Source of the DNA: CALZBJ01 sp945619025
GTDB lineage: Bacteria; Pseudomonadota; Gammaproteobacteria; Cardiobacteriales; Wohlfahrtiimonadaceae
NCBI GenBank assembly: GCA_945619025.1
Contig: CALZBJ010000004.1
Span: 62,001 to 126,000, forward strand
DNA: 64,000 nucleotides
Direction: 5' to 3'
Part shown: piece after piece, positions 58,129-64,000 of the stretch
How the letters are laid out: every line of letters starts with the position of its first letter
How positions within the stretch are numbered: position 1 is the first letter of the stretch
Notes under the pieces: model-generated
The model's input: only the letters and a program-made list of their open reading frames with translations
What the model was told of the DNA's origin: nothing
Database searches by the model: none
Position numbers and translations under genes: made by a program

Positions 58129-59511
58129 ATGTCAGGGAAAATAGTTCAGGTGATTGGTGCCGTCGTTGACGTGGAATTCCCACGTGATGCGGTTCCACGC
58201 ATCTACAGCGCATTAGAAGTACAAGAACACGATCTAGTTTTAGAAGTGCAACAACAGTTAGGCGACGGTATCGTACGTACAATTGCAATGGGTTCGTCAG
58301 ACGGACTTCAACGCGGTTTAGCGGTAGTCGATACAAAACAGCCAATCTCTGTTCCAGTTGGAACGGGTACTCTTGGTCGTATCATGGACGTTTTAGGACG
58401 CCCAGTTGACCACGCAGGTCCTGTTGAAGCGTCTGAAAATTGGGCGATTCACCGTAAAGCACCTTCATATGAAGAGCAAGCGGGTTCGACAGAAGTATTA
58501 GAAACCGGTATCAAAGTTATCGACTTACTCTGCCCGTTCGCACGTGGTGGTAAAGTTGGTCTCTTCGGTGGTGCGGGTGTTGGTAAAACCGTTAACATGA
58601 TGGAATTAATCAACAACATCGCTAAAGAACACGAAGGTCTTTCAGTATTTGCTGGGGTAGGTGAGCGTACTCGTGAAGGGAACGACTTCTACTACGAAAT
58701 GAAAGATTCAAACGTACTTGATAAAGTTGCGATGGTTTACGGTCAGATGAATGAGCCACCTGGTAACCGTTTACGTGTAGCACTTTCAGGTCTTACGATG
58801 GCGGAATACTTCCGTGACGAAGGCCGTGACGTTCTTCTCTTCATTGACAACATCTATCGTTATACACTTGCAGGTACTGAGGTTTCAGCACTTTTAGGTC
58901 GTATGCCTTCAGCGGTTGGTTATCAGCCAACACTTGCAGAAGAGATGGGTGTGCTTCAAGAGCGTATCACATCAACTAAGAAAGGATCGATCACATCGGT
59001 TCAAGCGGTTTACGTTCCTGCGGATGACTTAACTGACCCATCACCAGCAACCACGTTTGCTCACTTAGATGCGACCATCGTTCTTTCACGTGACATCGCG
59101 TCACTTGGTATCTATCCTGCGGTTGACCCATTAGACTCAACCTCACGTCAGTTAGATCCATTAGTAATTGGTGAAGAGCACTATAACGTTGCTCGTGGTG
59201 TTCAGATGATCCTTCAACGCTATGAAGAATTAAAAGACATCATCGCGATCCTTGGTATGGACGAGTTATCCGATGACGATAAATTAATCGTTTCACGTGC
59301 TCGTAAAATCCAACGCTTCTTATCACAACCGTTCCACGTTGCTGAAGTATTCACCGGTGCACCTGGTAAATACGTATCACTTCAAGACACCATTACAAGC
59401 TTCCGTGCGATCTTAAATGGTGAAGGTGACCACATTCCAGAACAAATGTTCTACATGATGGGTAACTTCAACGAAGTATTAGAGCGTTTCGCATCAAGCG
59501 AAAAGAAATAA
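58129..59511 (+). CDS. atpD: ATP synthase F1 subunit beta
   Basis: 460 residues. Catalytic subunit. Walker A GGAGVGKT (147-154), catalytic Glu in GERTREGNDFY, Walker B LLFIDNIYRYT, and ALLGRMPSAVGYQPTLAEEMG (landmark). FIDNIYRYT has Tyr where most have Phe (FIDNIFRFT). Confidence 0.98.
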   Translation: MSGKIVQVIGAVVDVEFPRDAVPRIYSALEVQEHDLVLEVQQQLGDGIVRTIAMGSSDGLQRGLAVVDTKQPISVPVGTGTLGRIMDVLGRPVDHAGPVEASENWAIHRKAPSYEEQAGSTEVLETGIKVIDLLCPFARGGKVGLFGGAGVGKTVNMMELINNIAKEHEGLSVFAGVGERTREGNDFYYEMKDSNVLDKVAMVYGQMNEPPGNRLRVALSGLTMAEYFRDEGRDVLLFIDNIYRYTLAGTEVSALLGRMPSAVGYQPTLAEEMGVLQERITSTKKGSITSVQAVYVPADDLTDPSPATTFAHLDATIVLSRDIASLGIYPAVDPLDSTSRQLDPLVIGEEHYNVARGVQMILQRYEELKDIIAILGMDELSDDDKLIVSRARKIQRFLSQPFHVAEVFTGAPGKYVSLQDTITSFRAILNGEGDHIPEQMFYMMGNFNEVLERFASSEKK

Positions 59512-59521
59512 GGAATAAGTC

Positions 59522-59941
59522 ATGAAAACCATCAACGTAACTATTGTTAGTGCCGAGAAAGAACTCTACTCAGGTGATGTTACTTTCTTTGCAGGCACCG
59601 CGGTTTCTGGTGAAATCGGGGTTTATCATGGTCACGTTCCGATGTTAGCACTGTTAAAGCCAGGTCAAGTCCGCTTGACCTTTGCTGATGGTAAAGAAGA
59701 TGTATTCTGGATTTCAGGCGGAATTGTTGAAGTTCAGCCAAACCAGATCATCGTATTGGCGGATTCTGCTGAGCGTGCAGATGCTTTAGATGAAGCAGCG
59801 GTTGAAGCGCTTAGAGAGAAAACGCGTAAGCTCTGGGAAGATAAAGAGAAGGGCTCGTTCGATGTCGAACAGGCTCAAACTGAACTCAGTATTGCAACAT
59901 CGCAACTTGATGCGATAAACCGACTTAAGAATCTTAAGTAA
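59522..59941 (+). CDS. atpC: ATP synthase F1 subunit epsilon
   Basis: 139 residues. N-terminal beta-sandwich (TVFAGTAVSGEIGVYHGHVPMLALLKPG-type block, landmark) and a C-terminal helical hairpin that can inhibit ATPase. Ends the operon; terminator 18 bases downstream. Confidence 0.97.
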   Translation: MKTINVTIVSAEKELYSGDVTFFAGTAVSGEIGVYHGHVPMLALLKPGQVRLTFADGKEDVFWISGGIVEVQPNQIIVLADSAERADALDEAAVEALREKTRKLWEDKEKGSFDVEQAQTELSIATSQLDAINRLKNLK

Positions 59942-59955
59942 TCACTATGAACAGT

Positions 59956-59980
59956 AAAGCCCGTTTAGACGGGCTTTTTT
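59956..59980 (+). terminator. Intrinsic terminator of the atp operon
   Basis: AAAGCCCGT, loop TTAG, ACGGGCTTT with T6 (59975-59980). The GC core GCCCGT/ACGGGC is at 59959-59974. Confidence 0.9.
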
Positions 59981-59994
59981 ATGGGTGAACATAT

Positions 59995-62064
59995 ATGACA
60001 GCGGCGAGCCTCAATCCTTATTTCAATCGGGAAAAATCCATTCTCGCATTCCAAGAGCGCGTTCTTTATCAAGCGCAAGATCCTTCTATTCCGCTTTTGG
60101 AGCGCATTCGATTCTTAACGATTGTGACGACGAATTTAGATGAGTTTTTCGAAGTGCGTTTTGCCAATATTAAAGAGCGCATCTATTCTGGCATTACCCA
60201 TTTAGACGGCGAGCCGGTCGATGAGTGGAGCGAAGCAATTCAAGCGCGCGTCGGGCGAATTTTTGAAAAGCAAACGGCCCTTTATGAAAATGAGTTGTTG
60301 CCTCTTCTAAAATCAGAAGCGTCCGTTGAGATTTTGCCTGAAAACCGCTGGAGTGAATCGGATCGCGCATTTCTGCTGGATTATTTTAAATCGATCGTTA
60401 AACCGGTGCTAACGCCGATAGCACTCGATGTTGCCCATCCTTTTCCCCATATTTCTAATAAAACCTTAAATCTGATTATCGAGCTCGATGGCGTTGATGC
60501 TTATGGACGTAAGATTGAGACGGCAATTTTACCGATTCCGAAGAATTTGCACCGGATTGTAGAACTCCCAGAAGTGGGTGAGATGTGCCGCTTTGTCTTT
60601 GTGAGCGATATTATTATCGCGTTTATTGCGGAAATTTTTAAAGGGGTGCAGGTTAAGGCGTGCTATCAATTTAGATTAACGCGAAATAGCCATCTCTTTA
60701 TTGATGAAGAGGAGCTTACAAACCTGCATCAAACCTTAAAAGGGGAGCTTCATCAACGTAATTTTGGCCATGGGGTTCGCTTGGAAGTGACGCATGAATG
60801 TCCGCCGGCATTAATGGATTTCTTGCTGACGCAATTTGATCTAAAACCGGTAGATCTTTATGTAGTACCTGGGTTAATTAACTTTGCTCGCCTCAGTGCG
60901 CTTTTACCTTACTTAGAGGAAAAACACGCGCTTTTTTACGAGCCTTTTACCCCAAAAGTTCCTAAGAAATGGGCCAATACCGATGATTATTTTGGCCTTA
61001 TTTGGAAAAATGATATCTATCTGCACCATCCATTTGATAGTTTTACTCCGGTGATTGATCTTCTTCGCGCAGCGGCAGATGACCCGGATGTGCAGATTAT
61101 TCGCATGACGGTTTACCGGACGGGGAACGATTCGGTGCTGATGGAAGAGCTGATTCGCGCGGCGCAAAATGGGAAAGAGGTCAATGTGATCTTTGAGTTG
61201 ATGGCGCGCTTTGATGAGGCGACCAATCTCGCGTGGGCATCGATCTTAGAAGAGGCGGGCGTTCGCGTGGTTTATGGGGTGTTTGGCTTTAAAACCCATG
61301 CGAAAATGCTCCTCATTGTGCGCCGTGAAACGAGTAAACATACCGGTGAGCCCGAGCTTCGTTTTTATACCCATATTAGTACCGGAAATTATCATTCCAA
61401 CACCGCAAAACATTACACCGATATGGCGCTGTTAACCTCCGATGAGGCGATCGCAAAAGATGTTTCGGATATCTTTTTAAGTTTAGGAAGTCTTGGAAGC
61501 TCGCCTAAACTGCGCACATTATGGCAATCCCCCTTTAATCTTTTTGATGAACTGATTGAGAAGATTGATGGGGAAATTGCCGCGGCAAAACGGGGTGAAA
61601 AAGCCTATATTGTCGGGAAAATGAACGCCCTTTTAGAAGAACGGATGATCGATAAACTCTATGAAGCCTCTCAAGCGGGGGTGAAAATTGATCTGATTGT
61701 TCGCGGTGCGTGTTCGTTAAAACCGGGCATTAAAGGCGTGTCAGACAATATCACCGTTCGCTCAATTATCGGGCGATTTTTAGAGCATTCACGACTCTAC
61801 TATTTCTATAATGGTGGCGCGGAAGATCTCTACCTTGCGAGTGCGGATTGGATGAATCGAAACTTTTTCCGCCGTATTGAAGTTGGCGTTCCAATTCAGG
61901 ATAATGAAATTAAGAAACGCATCATTAAGGAAGGCCTTAAGATGTATTTAAACGATAATATGGGGGCGTGGTATTTGGATGAATTTGGGGATTATCATCG
62001 TGTGGAACGCGGTGAAACAGAGCCATTTTCAGCCCAGCAAGCGCTCCTTGAATCAAGGTCGTAG
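59995..62064 (+). CDS. ppk1: Polyphosphate kinase 1
   Basis: 689 residues, normal length. Makes inorganic polyphosphate from ATP. Autophosphorylation histidines can be placed at His435 (GFKTHAKMLL) and His460 (FYTHISTGNYH). N-terminal RFLTIVTTNLDEFFEVR and VYRTGNDSVLMEELIRAA are further landmarks. ppx, the common partner, is not adjacent. A permease gene follows after 12 bases. Confidence 0.97.
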   Translation: MTAASLNPYFNREKSILAFQERVLYQAQDPSIPLLERIRFLTIVTTNLDEFFEVRFANIKERIYSGITHLDGEPVDEWSEAIQARVGRIFEKQTALYENELLPLLKSEASVEILPENRWSESDRAFLLDYFKSIVKPVLTPIALDVAHPFPHISNKTLNLIIELDGVDAYGRKIETAILPIPKNLHRIVELPEVGEMCRFVFVSDIIIAFIAEIFKGVQVKACYQFRLTRNSHLFIDEEELTNLHQTLKGELHQRNFGHGVRLEVTHECPPALMDFLLTQFDLKPVDLYVVPGLINFARLSALLPYLEEKHALFYEPFTPKVPKKWANTDDYFGLIWKNDIYLHHPFDSFTPVIDLLRAAADDPDVQIIRMTVYRTGNDSVLMEELIRAAQNGKEVNVIFELMARFDEATNLAWASILEEAGVRVVYGVFGFKTHAKMLLIVRRETSKHTGEPELRFYTHISTGNYHSNTAKHYTDMALLTSDEAIAKDVSDIFLSLGSLGSSPKLRTLWQSPFNLFDELIEKIDGEIAAAKRGEKAYIVGKMNALLEERMIDKLYEASQAGVKIDLIVRGACSLKPGIKGVSDNITVRSIIGRFLEHSRLYYFYNGGAEDLYLASADWMNRNFFRRIEVGVPIQDNEIKKRIIKEGLKMYLNDNMGAWYLDEFGDYHRVERGETEPFSAQQALLESRS

Positions 62065-62076
62065 AGGATTTAAGTC

Positions 62077-63879
62077 GTGATTTCATGGTTGCCCAACTCA
62101 CTTTTCGGAACGGTGCCGAATGATCAAGTGATCGTTCTCTGTGTGCTCGGCATTACATTTTTCGCCTTTTTATGGGGGCGCTGGCGCTATGATGTGGTAG
62201 CGCTTGGCTCGTTGTTGACGCTGGTACTTCTCGGGATTGTGCCGATGGATGATGCGTTTGCGGGCTTTAGTCACCGCGCGGTGGTGACCGTTGCCGCCGT
62301 TTTAGTTTTAAGTTACGCGCTTGGAAATACCGGGGTCACCTACCATCTTTCCAATCATTTAAGCCGCTTTTCAAAAACGCCGTCGTTACTGATTTTAACG
62401 CTCTCCGGCCTTGTGGTTTTTTTCTCCGCCTTTATGAATGACGTGGGTGCGCTTGCGCTCATTATGCCGGTGGCGCTTCAAGTCTCTCAGCGCTATAAAA
62501 TTCCCGCGTCGGCGCTGTTGATGCCGATGGCTTTTGCCTCGTTATTAGGCGGAACACTGACGCTGATTGGTACGCCGCCCAATATGATTATTGCGCAATA
62601 TCGCGAATCGATCGGGATGGGCGCTTATAAGATGTTTGACTTCTTGCCGGTGGGAATTGTGGTGGCGACCGTTGGGCTACTTTATATCTCGTTTATTGGT
62701 TGGCGCTTTTTACCGGTGCGGCAAACCGAAGAAAATTCGAATCTCTTTGAAACCGATGATTATCTATTAGAGCTTAAAATTCCTGAAAATAATAAATTTA
62801 TCAAAAAGACGATTGGGGAGCTGGAAGCGATCGTTGAGCATAAAATTCGTGTGGCAACGTTACTGCGTGGTGCGCGCCGAATCTTATCGCCGAATGCTGA
62901 AGAGACCTTGAAAGCCGGCGATATTTTACTGGTGGAAGGGCAGCCGGAAGAGTTAAAACAACTTGAGCTATTATCAGGATTGACGATCTCAACCAATCCT
63001 CGTGATAAAGAGCGCATGGATGATGAAATTGAATTTTTGGAAGTAGTGATTAACCCCGGCGCGCGGATTGCGGGCCATCAACTGGCCGATCTTCAACTGC
63101 GTGAGCGCTATCACATCAATATTTTAGGCGTTTCCCGTCATGGTGAGAAAATCCATCAACGCTTTTCGCGTTTAGTCCTTAAAACTGGCGATGTGCTCTT
63201 GATTCAAGGCTATAAAAAAGAGCTTCCCGAGACGCTTAATCAGCTTGGATGTTTGCCCCTTGCGGAGCGAAATGTTCGCTTAAAGCCTTCGGCAAAACTC
63301 TGGCCGACGGTGACGATCTTTATGATCTCCATTTTACTGGTGGCGACTCAAATTTTACCAGCGCACATCGCCTTTCCTCTTGCGATCTTTGCGCTCGTTT
63401 CCAGTAAACTGCTCTCGCTTCGGGAGGCTTATCACAGCATTGAAGGGCCATTAATCGTGCTCCTAGGCTGCTTTATCACCGTTGGCGCGGCAGTTGAAAA
63501 AACCGGGGCAACGGGGCTGATCGTTGGACAAATAGTATCGCTTTTAGATGAAATGCCTGCTATCTTAGTGTTAGGGAGCGTGATGCTAGCGACGATGATC
63601 ATTACCGACATCATCAATAGCTCTGCGACGGCCGTAATTATGGCGCCGATCGCTGTGGGAATTGCCACTCAATTTGGTCACAATATCGACCCCTATTTAA
63701 TGGCGGTTGCGATTGGGTGTTCCTGTTCGTTTAATACGCCGATTGGGCATCATTCCAATACGTTGGTGATGGGCCCTGGTGGCTATTATTTTGGAGATTA
63801 TTGGCGCATGGGAGTGATGCTCGATCTTCTCATCCTGATTACCACCGTTCCGACACTTGCGTATGTGTGGTCATTATAA
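62077..63879 (+). CDS. SLC13/DASS-type permease with two RCK_C (TrkA-C) domains
   Basis: 600 residues, GTG start with GAGGA about 9 bases upstream. Membrane helices fill residues 15-210 and 400-600. SAFMNDVGALALIMPVA (about 117-133) and SLLGGTLTLIGTPPNMIIA (about 155-173) are the SLC13/ArsB-superfamily binding hairpins, matched in the second half by TDIINSSATAVIMAPIAV and NTPIGHHSNTLVMGPGGY. Between the halves lie two TrkA-C-like regulatory domains (about 225-305 and 315-390; AGDILLVEGQPEEL, TGDVLLIQGYKKEL). Substrate unknown: dicarboxylates, sulfate or another anion. Probably cotranscribed with ppk1. Confidence 0.9.
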   Translation: MISWLPNSLFGTVPNDQVIVLCVLGITFFAFLWGRWRYDVVALGSLLTLVLLGIVPMDDAFAGFSHRAVVTVAAVLVLSYALGNTGVTYHLSNHLSRFSKTPSLLILTLSGLVVFFSAFMNDVGALALIMPVALQVSQRYKIPASALLMPMAFASLLGGTLTLIGTPPNMIIAQYRESIGMGAYKMFDFLPVGIVVATVGLLYISFIGWRFLPVRQTEENSNLFETDDYLLELKIPENNKFIKKTIGELEAIVEHKIRVATLLRGARRILSPNAEETLKAGDILLVEGQPEELKQLELLSGLTISTNPRDKERMDDEIEFLEVVINPGARIAGHQLADLQLRERYHINILGVSRHGEKIHQRFSRLVLKTGDVLLIQGYKKELPETLNQLGCLPLAERNVRLKPSAKLWPTVTIFMISILLVATQILPAHIAFPLAIFALVSSKLLSLREAYHSIEGPLIVLLGCFITVGAAVEKTGATGLIVGQIVSLLDEMPAILVLGSVMLATMIITDIINSSATAVIMAPIAVGIATQFGHNIDPYLMAVAIGCSCSFNTPIGHHSNTLVMGPGGYYFGDYWRMGVMLDLLILITTVPTLAYVWSL

Positions 63880-63906
63880 AATTATAAAAAAAGGAGTTAC
63901 TCTAGA

Positions 63907-64000
63907 ATGAAGCTGTTTGAACAAGTTGAACAAGCTCCTAATGATCCTATTTTGGGAGTCGTTGAGAGCTTTAAGAAAGATCCACGGGCAGACAAGGTGA
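63907..64000 (+). CDS. Aromatic/aspartate aminotransferase, N-terminal fragment (cut by window end)
   Basis: 31 codons are visible: MKLFEQVEQAPNDPILGVVE, then SFKKDPRADKV. The pattern FxxVxxAPxDPILGxxExFxxDPRxxKV is the start of class I aspartate/tyrosine aminotransferases (AspC/TyrB). AAAGGAG lies 13 bases upstream of the ATG. The gene continues beyond the window; AspC and TyrB cannot be separated from this part. Confidence 0.8.
   Translation, partial: MKLFEQVEQAPNDPILGVVESFKKDPRADKV

Noticed and set aside
59082..59097. TCTTTCACGTGACATC, a parS-like match in atpD
   Set aside because: Four mismatches; TTCACGTG-type strings recur in atpD because of Ser-Arg codons (TCA CGT).
1..64000. tRNA, rRNA, CRISPR array, insertion sequence, prophage or toxin-antitoxin pair
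   Set aside because: Looked for on both strands in the intergenic regions and among the genes; nothing supportable was found. Intergenic space is too small for most of these except at 29064-29627.

Overview
This window is a densely packed stretch of chromosome from a Gram-negative gammaproteobacterium. Evidence for that: a Tol system (ybgC-tolQ-tolR-tolA), LPS heptose synthesis (hldE), aerobic ubiquinone hydroxylases ubiH-ubiI, a type IV pilus Pil-Chp chemosensory locus with pilZ, zapA, and an F-type ATP synthase operon preceded by rsmG-parA-parB, an arrangement usually found near the replication origin. Moderate GC content, sequence style and gene order suggest Cardiobacteriales (Ignatzschineria/Wohlfahrtiimonas-like), but that is an impression, not a demonstration. 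I saw no phage, insertion sequence, CRISPR array, rRNA or tRNA.

Layout. 1-5506 (+): an overlapping SpoIIM-like/DUF4129/DUF4350/MoxR ATPase/DUF58 membrane module. 5578-10105 (+): Asp/Glu racemase, uvrC, MATE exporter, tsaE. 10261-10860 (-): a FlgO-like lipoprotein, sharing a bidirectional terminator with tsaE. 11080-13535 (+): mrp, dcd, map. 13647-19176 (+): ubiH, ubiI, a ZapB-like coiled-coil protein, zapA, a HIT protein, yihY, ycgN, moaC. 19180-24875 (+): a clear promoter, then yceD-rpmF-plsX-fabH-fabD-yciB-bolA-parvulin. 25013-29063 (+): sohB, a lemA-like gene, priA, with a pair of inverted DnaA boxes between sohB and lemA. 29064-29627: the only long gene-free stretch; it carries a strong candidate for an undescribed small RNA on the minus strand. 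29628-46141 (-): fabI, an unannotated 33-residue membrane peptide, a b561-type cytochrome, tolA-R-Q-ybgC, rluC, recA, hldE, tatD, pilZ, and a reduced Pil-Chp locus (ChpA-like hybrid kinase, PilJ, PilI, response regulator). 46283-51096 (+): a Zn/Mn-type ABC transporter without its binding protein, moaD-moaE-mobA-moeA, rsmG. 51160-59941 (+): parA-parB, a near-consensus promoter, atpIBEFHAGDC and a terminator. 59995-64000 (+): ppk1, an SLC13-type permease with RCK_C domains, and the start of an aromatic/aspartate aminotransferase.

How it works together. Most genes are housekeeping: envelope lipid synthesis (plsX/fabH/fabD/fabI), envelope integrity (Tol), quinone synthesis, molybdenum cofactor assembly, segregation and ATP synthesis. 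The accessory character lies in what is missing or added: Tol without tolB/pal, Pil-Chp without adaptation enzymes, a metal ABC transporter joined to molybdopterin genes, and the regulatory elements between genes.

Best candidate for something new: the roughly 85-nt RNA at 29341-29425 (-). It has its own promoter (TTGACT, 16 bp, TAATAT), a 5' hairpin starting at the predicted transcription start, an unpaired linker with two CCUCC anti-Shine-Dalgarno motifs, and an intrinsic terminator with U7.
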